Origin: Lucinisca nassula
Taxonomy: Eukaryota; Mollusca; Bivalvia; Lucinida; Lucinidae
DNA length: 64,000 nt
Assembly (NCBI GenBank): GCA_963580285.1
Contig: OY757026.1
Coordinates: 66,651,396 to 66,715,395, forward strand
Direction: 5' to 3'
Within the stretch, counting starts at the first letter, position 1. Each line of letters starts with the position of its first letter. Position numbers and translations under genes: made by a program. The notes beneath the pieces were generated by a model. The model ran no database searches. It saw only the letters and a list, made by a program, of their open reading frames with translations, and was not told where the DNA came from. This document shows positions 19,446 through 29,547 of the stretch, one piece after another.

Positions 19446-19459
19446 ACTTGTTCTACAGA

Positions 19460-19692
19460 TAAATAGCCCATTTTGTTCTGGAAAGCCCAAAATGGGTACC
19501 CTGGCAAACAGTGCAGGCCCAGATCAGACGCCGCAGAACGCGGCATCTGATCAGGGCCTACACTATTTGCAAAAGGTTCACCTATTTTCCGAATAAATTT
19601 TAAAGATACCACAACCTGTCACCCCTAAATTTCAAAATGGACTCCTGCTATATATAAGGAGGAAGATTCCATTTAGTGCAAAAAGGGGATAA
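19460..19692 (-). mobile_element. Family D MITE, TTAA ends eroded
   Basis: TAGCCCATTTTGTTCTGG to GTGCAAAAAGGGGATAA is a reversed D copy. The core is GCAAACAGTGCAGGCCC, GATCAGACGCCGCAGAACGC, GCGGCATCTGATCAGGGCC. Both TTAA sites are mutated. Confidence 0.75.
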
Positions 19693-19948
19693 CGAAGACA
19701 GCATTTTACAAATAGATGGTTTATCATAATGAAATATGGCAACTGCTTGTGTGCAAGAAAATGGTTGCTATGTCCTTGCACCAGTTATACATTACTCGCG
19801 TTTTCTCAGTTTGTTAAAGGACCAGAATTAGCTACAGCTGGTATCAGACACGGACGGTTGTCGACTAAGTAAAGCTTTACCGACAGTTGAAGAGTGCTTT
19901 ACTCTTTTGTCCAAAATTCTTTTGCACTTGTGAATGTGACTAAATATC

Positions 19949-20190
19949 TTAACCCATAAGAGGCCAATCACGCCAATTCTCGTCTGCTTTGCCGTCTGCC
20001 GGTTACTTTTAATAAAAAGTCATTTTTGCAAACAGTGTGGACCCAAATCAGACTGCTCCTCTAGGAGCTGTCTGATCTTGGTTCACACTGTTTGCCTATA
20101 TAAAAAATATTTCTGAAAAGTTTGCAAGAAGATTCAGCAGATGACATATGCAGACGACATTTCCAGATGCAGTTTTCCTCGGCATCTTAA
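19949..20190 (-). mobile_element. Family B MITE sharing a TTAA with an A MITE
   Basis: TTAACCCATAAGAGGCCAATC begins it, and CCTCGGCATCTTAA ends it at the TTAA that also begins the next A copy. The hairpin is GACTGCTCCTCTAGGAGC (20053 on), flanked by AACAGTGTGGACCCA and GGTTCACACTGTTTGCC. Confidence 0.8.
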
Positions 20191-20399
20191 CCCTTATCTT
20201 GCTGTTCACGACAACCCCTATCTTTGGAAACAGTGTAGATCCAGATCAGATGGCTTCTGAAGAAGCCATCTGATCAGGATCTACACTGTTTGACATTCAG
20301 TTTTTGAATTTGTAGGAATAAATTACATCAAGCAATCTGATTGATTCAAAGTCAGAGATGGGTGTGGCTAAAATGAATATTCAGCAAAAGAAGGGTTAA
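20187..20399 (-). mobile_element. Family A MITE
   Basis: TTAACCCTTATCTTGCTG and CAGCAAAAGAAGGGTTAA are the ends. The core GATCAGATGGCTTCTGAAG / AGCCATCTGATC is perfect, inside ACAGTGTAGATCCA and GGATCTACACTGTTTG. Confidence 0.85.
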
Positions 20400-20474
20400 G
20401 AGTTAATGGCTAGCACAGCATGTATATATTGTAAATGGAGAAAAAAAACATGAATTATTCTGCGACAGATCACT

Positions 20475-20650
20475 GTGGATTTGAGGCTCGCTTGGGTCAC
20501 ATGTGAGATGCCAAGTTCTGCAATGGAAGGTTAGACAGTTTTTCACCCGGTTCTCTTGTTTTTGTCCACCTATGATTTACGATCAGCTCGAAATAAGTGA
20601 AATAGTCTGAAAAGATTGTAACCCCCCCCCCCCCCCTCAAAAAAAAAGGT
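20475..20650 (+). mobile_element. SINE-W, 5'-truncated, with poly(C)
   Basis: It contains GAGATGCCAAGTTCTGCAAT, TTTGTCCACCTATGATTTAC and AATAGTCTGAAAAGATTG, then a C run of about 15 (20622-20637) and an A run. The homopolymers lie where other copies have their tail. Confidence 0.6.
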
Positions 20651-20825
20651 TTGACATTGGTAGAATTTGTCAGAAGAAAGCTACAGCATTTTTTTGTCGA
20701 TTTTCGAAGTGTTTGAATCGAAAAAGATCTGCTATAGCAGTGAGTTATTGAGAAGTATTCCACTGTGAGTTTGTTGTATGTAGATGAACCACTCTCCTTT
20801 AGAAAGGTAACTTTTCCAATGATAA

Positions 20826-21175
20826 TACAGTAGAACTTTGATGGCTCGAACACTGATGGCTCGTTTACCATGGCTGAGTCGAACTCGTACTTGAGCCCCT
20901 AGGGAAATCCTCAAGATAAGAAATGGTGGGGGATGATAAAGGAGATTTTAGTCTTTTATCTTGCAAATGTGTGCTGTGTGTACTCATTAGAATCGCCTTG
21001 GTGAGGCGATTCTAATGAGTACACACAGCAAACATTTTCATTATCTAACATCGAAAGATGTTCAAAAGTATCTCGTTATGCCTCTTGGCAGTGACCTTCA
21101 GTGGCTCGAACTACGGCTGTCTCGAATAAAATTTCATGGTCCCAAAGGGGTTCGAGCCATCGAAGTTCGACTGTA
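20826..21175 (-). mobile_element. Family J MITE, inverted copy
   Basis: TACAGTAGAACTTTGATGGC to GCCATCGAAGTTCGACTGTA, 350 bp. The hairpin GTGTGTACTCATTAGAATCG / CGATTCTAATGAGTACACAC lies at 20957-21027. It is similar in length to the copy at 18939. Confidence 0.85.
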
Positions 21176-21543
21176 TTTGGACTTTGATCTTTGCTCATTT
21201 GGGCCTTCATTAAGGGTACGGCACAGTCAGTCATCTTTACTTATCGATTATATGCTGGCTGCATTTATCAGGCCTTTCAAACTGAAATGAAAACAACGGT
21301 ATAAGGTGTAGTCGTGGTAATAGGTCTATTCTACCTCTGATGTATGATGACTTAAAAAAATGCCAGAATACTTCTTATTCATTGGCCAGTTACAGTCATG
21401 AATTATGACATGATTTAAAAAAAAGGAACTAAAAAAATATTGATCTCTTTCTCTGCATTATGTATATATATATATATTGGATTGGAAGAAAAAATAACTA
21501 ACAATAGGGCATGCTTGCAGGGTTTGTTTGCTTCTTTATTTTT
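21176..21543. other. Unassigned AT-rich gap
   Basis: No repeat boundary or coding exon was seen. A (TA)n tract of 14 bases lies near 21463. Confidence 0.35.
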
Positions 21544-21774
21544 GACCCATAAGATGCCAATCACAATAATTGTCGTCTGCTTTGATGTCTGCAGGTTACT
21601 TTAAAAGTCATGTTTGCAAACTGTGGACCCAGATCAGACTGCTCCTGTAGGAGCAGTCTGATTTGGGTCCACACTGTTTGCCAAAATATTTTTCAAAAGT
21701 TTGTAAAAAGATTCAGCAGACGACATAAGCAGACGACATTTTGGTGCAGTTTTTCTCAGCATCTTACGGGTTAA
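21544..21774 (-). mobile_element. Family B MITE, left TTAA lost
   Basis: GACCCATAAGATGCCAATC begins it and CAGCATCTTACGGGTTAA ends it. The core is GATCAGACTGCTCCTGTAGG / AGCAGTCTGATTTGGG inside GTGGACCCA and CCACACTGTTTGCC. Confidence 0.75.
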
Positions 21775-22341
21775 GGGTTGCTTTCACCGTATTTACCCTA
21801 AGTTTCAGACATCTCATCATACTTGTTCTAAAATTTGAACAAGTACAATTTAATACCTGATACTGATTCTGAAAAAAGGTTGTGTGGAGGCAAACAGTGT
21901 AGACCCTGATGAAACTCCTCATCTGGGTCTACACTTTTTGCTCAGGCCTGTGTCTGTCAGAATACAAACGGTAAATACGGTGATAAGAATTTTTTTCACA
22001 TTCATTCATCGATGTTATATGCTGACAGAAATACCATAATGATCCTAAGTATGGTGTTTATGGCACAAAATGGGTTAAATTACACATATCTACATCTATT
22101 TAGATTTGTGTTTTTAAAACCAGTCTTTGAATTCTGTTTCATCAAATCAATGCTGTATGGAACCTTTTTTGTCTTTGTTTATATTTATTTCAATATCTGC
22201 CTTATACTTGCACTGCTTTCAACAAACGACCTTTGGTGAGCAAAATTGTGCCCTGTAGCATGTGTTCTCGGCAATGACTCGGATCTGCCTGTGTATTCCG
22301 TGACGTCTTTTCGGTGAGTGTGCTGAGTGTTGTTTGGATGG
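21775..22341. other. Gap with small MITE remnants
   Basis: 21890-21945 holds GGCAAACAGTGTAGACCCTG and TCTGGGTCTACACTTTTTGC, a core without a full stem. 22033-22078 holds ACCATAATGATCCTAAGTA (H end) and GGCACAAAATGGGTTAA (D end). Nothing else was recognised. Confidence 0.4.
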
Positions 22342-22757
22342 TACCGTAATGATCATAAGTACAGTAAAATTCCTATATTAAGACCACTTTTGGGACTGTT
22401 CATAAGTGGTCTTTAAGACCACTTTTGAACAGTCCCAAAGGTGGTCCCTGAGAAGAGGACGACACTTTGTGCAGGGAATTCGAAGAAAGAATAACTGCCC
22501 CCTTCTAAATAAGCTTTGTAAAGCAGAATTAGTCTTAATTTCAGATGGTCTTAATAGCGGAATATTACTGTATTGGGGCAGGTAGGCCTAAGCAAACAGT
22601 GTAGACTCCGATCGCACGGTGGTTCCTGGACAGGCTTAGATCCTCTAAGGGGTTTACCAGTACTAGTGTGCTGGCCGGATTCAGCTCTGCTTGGAAGCAT
22701 TATGCAGCCCATATATTTCTTCAAGCCCCTATGGGCGGGGGCCAAAATTTACGGTAA
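22342..22757 (+). mobile_element. Family H MITE containing an E MITE and a SINE-F head
   Basis: H starts TACCGTAATGATCATAAGTA and ends AAAATTTACGGTA. At the TA of its left arm an E MITE (22360-22572) is inserted. Further right the hairpin is replaced by a SINE-F head on the minus strand (about 22617-22745, ending TCAAGCCCCTATGGGCGGGG). This copy therefore records two insertions. Confidence 0.7.
22360..22572 (+). mobile_element. Family E MITE nested in H
   Basis: TACAGTAAAATTCCTATATT and AATAGCGGAATATTACTGTA are the ends, each beside TA. The hairpin is GGGACTGTTCATAAGTGGTC / GACCACTTTTGAACAGTCCC. The TA target is the normal H sequence AAGTA. Confidence 0.85.
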
Positions 22758-22769
22758 TAAACCAGCCTC

Positions 22770-23060
22770 AGTAGTGTCTGACTAGTGATCAAGAGTTCAC
22801 GGGTTCAATACCTGCCAGGGAAGGCAACATTTTTTTTCATGGAGGTTCGTGAGAGCCTTCCTATGTTCCTTCTCTCTTGCTCTGATTCAAGAAGGGCAGT
22901 TGTCAGTTTCTGGCGAAAGAATGCACACTGTACAGGTTGTCCACTTATTTATAAGCCTGCCTAGGGAAAGTGTGGTCAGGTAAATGACTGGCTGGATATG
23001 ACCAAAATAGTGTTGACCGAGACTGTAAACTCCAAAAAAAACCCAAAAAACAAAAGAAAA
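22770..23060 (+). mobile_element. SINE-V (tRNA-like head)
   Basis: The head GCCTCAGTAGTGTCTGAC continues to a perfect pol III B box GGGTTCAATACC (about 22802). Then come GATTCAAGAAGGGCAGTTGT, ATAAGCCTGCCTAGGG, AATAGTGTTGACCGAGACTG and a tail TCCAAAAAAAACCCAAAAAA. It supplies the tRNA head missing at 12110. Confidence 0.75.
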
Positions 23061-23061
23061 A

Positions 23062-23206
23062 AAAGCTGCTGATGGCCGGCATGAAACAGTGTATCCCATT
23101 TGAATGAATCTACAAGCTGATCCATGTCTTCACTGTAGGAACACAGCCAAAGGCACTTTTTTGCTCCGTACAGCTTCAAGTTTCTCCTGAATTTAAGAAA
23201 ATAAGA
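23062..23206 (-). other. Orphan open segment, possible exon or gene fragment
   Basis: The minus strand reads RDSYFLKFRRNLKLYGAKKC, then LWLCSYSEDMDQLVDSFKWD, with no stops and protein-like composition between a SINE and a J remnant. I do not recognise a family. It may be a captured gene fragment or chance. Confidence 0.2.
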
Positions 23207-23475
23207 GTCACGCTTCAATTGCTTTAACACCTTTGAGACCCTGTAAATTTGTTTGAGATAGGGGTAGTGTGAGCAATGGTGGAGGGAGGTGGGGTGGCAG
23301 TCGGGGGTTGTCTTGGCACTAGGTCTGGACACATAATGGGAACAGTTTAGGGATATCTTTTGTGATCTATAAAATAAAATTATAATGTATGAACTCATTA
23401 GAATCACCTCAATGAGGTGATTCTAATGAGAACCCACAACATGTATTCAATTGATTAGCGTAAAAATGTTATTAT
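23207..23475 (+). mobile_element. Family J MITE, degraded
   Basis: CGCTTCAATTGCTTTAACAC and TTGTTTGAGATAGGGGTAG match the J left arm. The hairpin is GAACTCATTAGAATCACCTC / GAGGTGATTCTAATGAGAAC (23390-23433). The right arm is lost. Confidence 0.6.
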
Positions 23476-23517
23476 CTAGAATAATGGGGAAACTTTACAA
23501 GGGACACAAGAAGGAGT

Positions 23518-23715
23518 TTAACCCTCTCAGGCTGTTCACGACAACTCCTACTTTTGCAAACTGTGTAGATGCAGATCAGATGAAGCCATTTGATCAGGAT
23601 CTACACTGTTTGGCATTCAGCTTGTGAATTTGTTGGAATAAAATACATCAAGTAATCTGATTGGTTCAAAGTCAGAAATGGGTGTGGCTTAATTGATCAG
23701 CAGGATAAGGGTTAA
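23518..23715 (-). mobile_element. Family A MITE with one stem arm shortened
   Basis: TTAACCCTCTCAGGCTG and CAGCAGGATAAGGGTTAA. The core reads GATGCAGATCAGATGAAGCC then ATTTGATCAGGATC; about 10 bases of the stem are absent. Confidence 0.75.
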
Positions 23716-23971
23716 ATTAGCCATGGTAAAGAAGTCATCCGTGTTTGATTTATTGAAGTTACATTGTAAATGTAGAAGAAAAATTTTCATAGGCTGCTGC
23801 TAGTACGTCTACAATAATACTCAGATTTTCGATTGATTATTGAACTGCTAAAAAAACAGGGTTATCTTTGTTCGAAAACTGTGAGAAAACTATACCTCGT
23901 TTCTTACTTTTGCGGAACTTGATCTTTACTGTAGCCTATCGCTAGATGAGGAGGAATAATGAGGATTTTTT

Positions 23972-24185
23972 TTTTTTAGCCCTTTCAAGGTCATTTCACT
24001 GATATCGAGCCAATCGTTAATCAGAGGTGGGCGAAACTGGAGTACCCGGAGAAAAAACACCTGTTTTTGTTGCAGAACTTGGCATCTCACCTGATCCGAG
24101 CCAGGCTCAAACCCACAGCGGTGAGAGACCTAATGATTAAAAGTCAGAGCTCTTATTCACTGGGCAACGGTGGCTCGTTAGTAAT
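23972..24185 (-). mobile_element. SINE-W, most complete copy
   Basis: On the minus strand it starts CGAGCCACCGTTGCCCAGTG, with AATAAGAGCTCTGAC, a B-box-like GGGTTTGAGCC, GAGATGCCAAGTTCTGC, CCACCTCTGATTAACGATTG and ATCAGTGAAATGACCTTG, then A-rich sequence. It defines the family order of blocks. Confidence 0.7.
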
Positions 24186-24279
24186 GAGGAATAACTTAGC
24201 GATAATTTTCCGTATTTCTTGCCAGAAACCTTTATTATGGGTACTTGTTAGAATGGTTTCTTCATTTAGAAGTTTAGTG

Positions 24280-24446
24280 CAGGGGTGTAAAATTCCACTC
24301 GCCCGCTCACATTTGCGAGTAAGTTTTAAGGCAGGGCGAGTAAGGTTTTCAAAACTGATCCTACTTTTTCTTCCCTTTTTGCACCTAAATGAAAAGTTTA
24401 AATGATAAGGGTGAGTTAAGTTTGAGGAAAATTTTACACCTCTGCA
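24280..24446. mobile_element. Short hAT-like MITE, second copy
   Basis: The ends are GGGGTGTAAAATTCC and AAAATTTTACACCTC, with AGTGCA on both flanks. It aligns throughout with 2673-2835. Confidence 0.7.
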
Positions 24447-24648
24447 GTGCATGAATTTATTAAGCAGAATCGGCAGCCTTGTGTTGAGAGCTGCATTGGA
24501 TACGGTCAGGTTCCGCATCAGCCTGAAACAGGTGATAGCTGATTCTCTCATTCTATAAACTTGTTACATGTATGTACAATCAACTCTTGTAAATAAAACT
24601 GCCAGTTTTTATTTTGTAAATAGGAATTTATAACAGTATGGATTTAAA

Positions 24649-25077
24649 TACACAAAAACCTCTTTATATAACTGTTGATTATAACACAGATTGGAATAGT
24701 TGATTATAACACAGATTGGAATTGTTGATTAAAACACATATTGGAGTGTGACAGTTCAAATATGGATTCCCAAGTTTATAGCTAATATAGAAAAATAACC
24801 ATAAAAGGTCATAAAAATGTATAGGTTATATGGAAAAATGACCATTAATGGTCATAAAAATGTATAGGTTATATAGAAAAATGACCATTAATGGTCATAA
24901 AAATGTATAGGTTATATGGAAAAATGACCATTAATGGTCATAAAAATGTATAGGTTATATAGAAAAATGACCATAAATGGTCATTTTTCTATACAATCTA
25001 TACATTTTTGTTTGGGTTAACTCACATGGTTTCTGTTTTGGACTCTAGCGATAGTGTTATAATGGGGTTATTGCGTA
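24649..25077. mobile_element. Family P MITE containing a 43-bp satellite
   Basis: The left end TACACAAAAACCTCTTTATA and right end TAATGGGGTTATTGCGTA match the P element ends. The interior holds about five tandem 43-bp units (24788-25000), each AATGACCATTAATGGTCAT plus ATAGGTTATATRGAAA. Other P copies (61872, 37839) have one or two such units, so the array expanded inside this copy. Confidence 0.75.
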
Positions 25078-25490
25078 CTTTGAAAACTTGGTTGTGATAA
25101 AGTTGTGAAAAATGAATTCTTGATCGTCAAACAAAATTTGTTGAATTTTCAATAAATATTTGGAATAAAGATTAATGGAAACACCCAGACATAAATTATT
25201 TTCCATGAGTCTTTTGAAGTATCCAACAGCCCACAAAGCAGACAATAATTGTTGTGATTGGAGTCCTAGAGGTTAAATTATATATAGCATTTTATTATCA
25301 GATGTGGAATATGTTTTTTTTTTAACCCAGTTCCATAACTTCACTTTCTCCCTGTTTTCAATGAAAACACTTTGTAGGCACACATTCAGATAATCTGTTT
25401 ATGTAGGCCTTCTGCACTGGCACATTGTTTCGATAAAAATGGCCCTCTTTGGAATTGACATTCTCTGCCTTTTAATCTCTGTGGTAGTCC
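25078..25490. other. B-MITE end fragment and unassigned sequence
   Basis: 25225-25276 matches the B right end (CACAAAGCAGACAATAATTG, then TTGTGATTGG). The rest shows no recognised feature. Confidence 0.35.
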
Positions 25491-26155
25491 AAGTATGTGC
25501 ATTTTACTTTACATTGTATTTTCAGACGAAAACATCGTACCTTGTATTTTCAGTCTAAAACATTGTACATTTTATTTCTAATGTACCCTTATTTCAGTTT
25601 GAAAAATACTTTATTGTATTTTCAGTCTAAAACAACATTGTGCACTATTTTTCAATCTATCTAAGGCATTGTACACTGTATTTGCAATCTAAGACATGGT
25701 ACACTGTATTTTCAATCTAAGGCATTGTGCACTGTACACCTGTGGACACAAATCCGTTCAAACTTTGATGGGCATCATTTCATTTTGATTTGATGTTTCA
25801 TTCAATATTTAATTACATCCTGTCAGTCAGTTGCAAGCTGCGAATACATTCTGATTCAAAACACAAAGTGTTGTACATTTCGTAGTAGATTCCTGCACTG
25901 TCCAATCAGAATACATCTCAAATGCCAATCAGATCTAAAAATGGAAAAAAGTGCTTGCCAAAATGAGACCAATCAATGTATATTTCTTGATCCAGTTTTA
26001 GACTACTTTGATGAATGACATTTGCTTGTCAAACTAACTTGACACAATGAGATTCATTGAAAGGTACTTCATAGAAGTTTGAACGGTTTTGTGTCCACAG
26101 GTGTATTTTCAATCTAAACATTGTTCATTGTATTTTCATTCTACAATATGTATGT
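25491..26155. repeat. Short-period tandem repeat split by a MITE
   Basis: Imperfect units of 33-40 bp built on TGTATTTTCAATCTAAGGCA and ATTGTACACTGTA run from 25491 to 25736 and resume at 26104. The split is the MITE at 25737-26103. Confidence 0.7.
25737..26103. mobile_element. TA-target MITE with 28-bp TIRs
   Basis: CACCTGTGGACACAAATCCG at the left is mirrored by CGGTTTTGTGTCCACAGGTG at the right and continues inward (TTCAAACTT / AAGTTTGAA). TA is duplicated on both flanks (25735-25736, 26104-26105). The element is 367 bp, the only copy in the window, and non-coding. Confidence 0.88.
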
Positions 26156-26312
26156 CAGTGAATGTGGAGTCGGTGTGCCAGCTTTAACTTTTCTTTTTTT
26201 CTCCCTGAAAAGCCTAGGTTTGTGGTCAGTCAGATTCATAAGAATAAGATTATTCTGTATTTAATGCCAACATTATAATTTCACTCGTAAAATTCTTAAA
26301 TACCACAACCTT

Positions 26313-26445
26313 TTTACAACATTGTTCATAATATCATGGTTTTTGGATACAATATGGTTTAATGATGGATCCCAAAAACTAAATAGATCATCTAGAAAAA
26401 TTACCAAGATGGCCAACATGGTCATTTTTCTATACCATCTACCAT
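26313..26445. mobile_element. Family P fragment
   Basis: CATGGTTTTTGGATACAATA, GATGGATCCCAAAAAC and GGTCATTTTTCTATACCATC are P interior blocks, without clean ends. Confidence 0.45.
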
Positions 26446-26656
26446 AATCATCCTAAGTATTGGGACAGACAGACCTAAGCAAACAGTGCAGACCCAGATC
26501 AGACTGCTCCTGAAGGAGCAGTCTGATCAGGGTCTACACTGTTTGCCATTCCATCTGCACTTTGCAGGCTCCTTGCTGGATCGTGAAACAAATTTGTTAA
26601 AATTTTAGGAGAATTGCAGCAAGTCAAAATGTATGAATTTTTAAGAATTTTTATGG
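26446..26656 (+). mobile_element. Family H MITE, reference copy
   Basis: ACCATAATCATCCTAAGTA at the left mirrors TTAAGAATTTTTATGGTA at the right. The core is GCAAACAGTGCAGACCC, GATCAGACTGCTCCTGAAGG, AGCAGTCTGATCAGGGTC, ACACTGTTTGCC. The right arm has GCTCCTTGCTGGATCGTG and TTTTAGGAGAATTGCAGC. Confidence 0.8.
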
Positions 26657-26695
26657 TATATATTTGATAGAATATAACACAGTTGTTAACCCTTA

Positions 26696-26898
26696 TCTTG
26701 CTGAATATTCATTTCAGCCACACCCATTTCTGTCTATCAACCAATCAAATTACTTGATGTAATTTATTGCTACAAATTCATAAACTGAATGCCAAACAGT
26801 GTAGATCCTGATCAGATGGCTTCTTCAGAAGCCATCTGATCTGGATCTATACTGTTTGCAAAGATAGGGGTTGTCGTGAACAGCAAGATAAGGGTTAA
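26696..26898 (+). mobile_element. Family A MITE, reference copy
   Basis: TTAACCCTTATCTTGCTG and CAGCAAGATAAGGGTTAA are perfect inverted ends. The core is GATCAGATGGCTTCTTCAG / AAGCCATCTGATC. Blocks CACACCCATTTCTGTC and CCAATCAAATTACTTGATG are intact. Confidence 0.9.
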
Positions 26899-27225
26899 AA
26901 CTAGCAAAGTTTCTGCTTTTGATCCCAAAGAGTAATGTTCCAAAAAGGCTGTGGTGTATATTGAAACTGAAATGTTGTAGATTGTCTGAGTAACATGAAA
27001 TATTTTATCGTCAAACGCTGTCCACAACTGGACTTCTGTCTTTAAATGATGTGTGAATTGATTCATGTGAACTGGTTAATATCATTGATGGGTGAATTAT
27101 GCATGTTCCGGAGAACCTGTGAAGCAGACTAATTGGTCAACTTAGGCATAATCCTTTCACCCTTGAGCTTATGAAATGGAATTCTCCATCTTTGAATTTG
27201 GGTACATCCCGTTTTGTAGATACAT

Positions 27226-27272
27226 GTTGGGGGGTGGGGTGGGGTGGGGGGGGGGGGTGGGGGGGGGGGGTG
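27226..27272. repeat. G-rich run
   Basis: About 45 bases are nearly all G with single T breaks, including runs of 13 and 12 G. It can form a G-quadruplex in principle. It sits just before an A MITE. Confidence 0.8.
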
Positions 27273-27275
27273 AAA

Positions 27276-27577
27276 AAGCCTTATCCTACTGACTGTTCAC
27301 AGCAACCCCTACCTTTGCAGACAGTGTAGCTCCAGATCAGATGGCTTGAAGAAGCCATCTGATCAGGATCTACACTGTTCGACATTCAGTTCATGAATTT
27401 GTAGGAATAAATTATAGGTTCTGCACACCAGCTCACTGAGACGAATAATTGACCAAAGTTTAATGAAAATCTATCAAAGGGCTCAGGAGATATGGAGCGG
27501 ACAAGAAAGTGTAATCTGATTGGTTCAAAGTCAGAAATGGGTGTGGCTAAACTAATTATTCAAATGGATAAGGGTTG
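27276..27577 (-). mobile_element. Family A MITE carrying a minisatellite fragment
   Basis: A-type arms (GCCTTATCCTACTGACTG and CAAATGGATAAGGGTTGAAC) and core GATCAGATGGCTTGAAGAAG surround a foreign block at about 27417-27512. That block is the reverse complement of the 29960-30060 minisatellite unit (TGAGACGAATAATTGACC, CAGGAGATATGGAGCGGAC). Confidence 0.75.
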
Positions 27578-27589
27578 AACATTAGGCAG

Positions 27590-27740
27590 CTGGGGGTTTG
27601 TCTCTGGTTACATTTGGGACCCCAATTTCTGCAGTGGGAGGTCAGGTGGTTTTTCTCTGGGCGCTCTTGTTTTTGCCCACCTCTGATTATTAGCACAATA
27701 ATTTTGGCTTTTAAAGGGCTTTTAAATCAAAATGAAACAA
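27590..27740 (+). mobile_element. SINE-W, 5'-truncated
   Basis: GGGACCCCAATTTCTGCAG, GTCAGGTGGTTTTTCTCTGG, CTTGTTTTTGCCCACCTCTG and TTTTAAAGGGC follow the W order. The tRNA-like head is missing. Confidence 0.6.
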
Positions 27741-28121
27741 ATAGACGGGCAAATGTTGGCTGCATATAAATAACAGACTTTCAAAAATGGTATCTTGCTT
27801 CTAAGTTGATCTTAACTCTGCTAACCAGGGTTCGTTTCGTGTGTGTTAATGGCATAATTGACTCATTGAAACCACATCTTGTTTTTGATATATTTCATAC
27901 CAGCTTTTTATACTTTTATGTAAATATATGTCTTTCTATGTAAATTACAGTTTTGTACAAAAAAAAAATCATGCATGCATCAACGCATATGCTTGTAGAT
28001 ATAATCTGGAACTGTTGGCATATGATAAAGATATTATGATATAAAACTTGTGTTGGGAGTTAACATGGATTTTAAATGTGTTTTATGTAATAAGCAATGT
28101 GATTAGAATTTTTTTTTTCTA
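27741..28121. other. Unassigned sequence
   Basis: No exon or repeat boundary was recognised. CATGCATGCATCAACGCATATG near 27971 is a short alternating tract. Confidence 0.35.
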
Positions 28122-28192
28122 TTTGCGAACACTAAAGGTGCAGAACAGACTGCGCATCTGCGCAGTCTGTTCAGCACCTTTGTGCTCGCTAC
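28122..28192. repeat. Family L hairpin, second copy
   Basis: GCGAACACTAAAGGTGCAG pairs with TCAGCACCTTTGTGCTCGC around CAGACTGCGCATCTGCGCAG. It is the same plan as 5028, with CAGAAC replacing CTGATC on both arms. The paired changes preserve the stem. Confidence 0.65.
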
Positions 28193-28300
28193 TCTGATCG
28201 TCAGGCCTCATATTTTTTCAGGCATTTTGCAGGATTTCAGGGTTTTAGAGCTTGATTTTTTTTTTTGTTTTTCAGGCTTTAAGATTTTGAATTTTTCTCC

Positions 28301-28512
28301 TACACAGTAAAATTCCTATATTCAGACAACCTTTGGGACTGTTCAAAAGGAGTCTTTAAGACCACTTTTGAACAGTCCCAAAGGTGTTCACTTATTAGGA
28401 GACATTGGGTGCAGAAAAAACATAGAAAGAATAACTGTAATCATCTCAATAAGCTTTTAAAAGCAGATTTAGTCTTAATTTTAGGTGGTCTAAATAGCCA
28501 AATTTTACTGTA
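28301..28512 (+). mobile_element. Family E MITE
   Basis: TACACAGTAAAATTCCTAT and TAGCCAAATTTTACTGTA form the ends. The hairpin is GGGACTGTTCAAAAGGAGTC / GACCACTTTTGAACAGTCCC. Confidence 0.8.
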
Positions 28513-28579
28513 GTCTGTTTAAAATGACTACAAAGGGTGCAAAATCTGCCCTTTCACATTGCCTGAACAGAGTCTTTGA

Positions 28580-28830
28580 AATAAACATCCCCTAAACCCC
28601 ACTTCATATAGAGAAAACTGGGGTTTACGGGGGAATACATTATTTTTCTTATTTCTGCTCCAAGACATAGGTTGTGGGTACTCGTTAGAACTGCCTTGTT
28701 GAGGCGGTTCTAACGAGCACTCACAACCTATGTTTGCAGTATAAATAAGAAAAATATCACAAGGTTTTCATCTGAATAGTAGCCATTTTGGAGATGTGAA
28801 AAAATGCACTATGTTGCATGGGTGTGTTAT
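28580..28830. mobile_element. Family G MITE, reference copy
   Basis: It begins about CCCCTAAACCCCACTTCAT with ATAGAGAAAACTGGGGTTTAC. The hairpin spans 28664-28734 (CATAGGTTGTGGGTACTCG, TAGAACTGCCTTG, AGGCGGTTCTAACGAGCAC, CACAACCTATG). It continues to GTAGCCATTTTGGAGATGTG. A copy with the same order is at about 47950-48235. Confidence 0.7.
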
Positions 28831-28936
28831 CGCAATGAGTCATGGAAAAGCTTGGTCAGTAGGAGGTCTGATATTACAAAACCTGTAGTTTCTTTATCGT
28901 AAATTTCAAGACTCTCGTTTGTCTCTGTAGCTGATC

Positions 28937-29182
28937 AGGGGCCATTTGTTTAAAACTAAACGACATCGTTAGTTAACATATTAAAATTTTGATCATTTAA
29001 TATGGAAAATATGCTAATATTTTTGCAGAAAAAATGTGAGCAGCTTTTGCTGAAGCAAAAGCTGCTCACATTTTGTTCAGCAAAAATAACCAAATTTTAG
29101 ATATTGTACTTGCTGAAACAGTTAACAAATTGACCACTAACGAGCTTGTTAAGCTAATGATGCTTTGAACAACTGGCCCCAG
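28937..29182. mobile_element. Family M MITE
   Basis: CAGGGGCCATTTGTTTAAA and TTTGAACAACTGGCCCC are the ends. The core GTGAGCAGCTTTTGCTGAAG / CAAAAGCTGCTCACATT lies at 29036-29074. Confidence 0.75.
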
Positions 29183-29348
29183 GTTGCACGTCACGAAGAC
29201 ATGTTTTCTTGTAAGGAGCCCCATAGTAATAATTTATCTAAAGGTTGCTAAATCATGTATAGATTGTTGAAACGAGTGTAACTTGCAAGTTGAACAGTTT
29301 AGATTCAGATTAGGTCATTTTGTATGAGGAGTTCTGATAGCTCTCGAA

Positions 29349-29456
29349 TACAGTAAAATTATTACATTAAGAAAAACTGAAACCTTCATTATAAGCTTTT
29401 AAAAGCAGATTTAGTCTTAATTTTAGGTGGTCTTAATAGCGGAATTTCACCGTATT
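29349..29456 (+). mobile_element. Family E MITE, hairpin deleted
   Basis: TACAGTAAAATTATTACATT joins directly to AACTGAAACCTTCATTATAAG and the normal right arm ending GCGGAATTTCACCGTA. About 100 bp including the stem is absent. Confidence 0.7.
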
Positions 29457-29547
29457 TTCTATAATGCTGTAATTGACCCGTGTAAAATGGTTTCTGAAAG
29501 CATTCTGTTATGGTTAAGATGAGACTGCACATGTGCTGATCAGCAGG

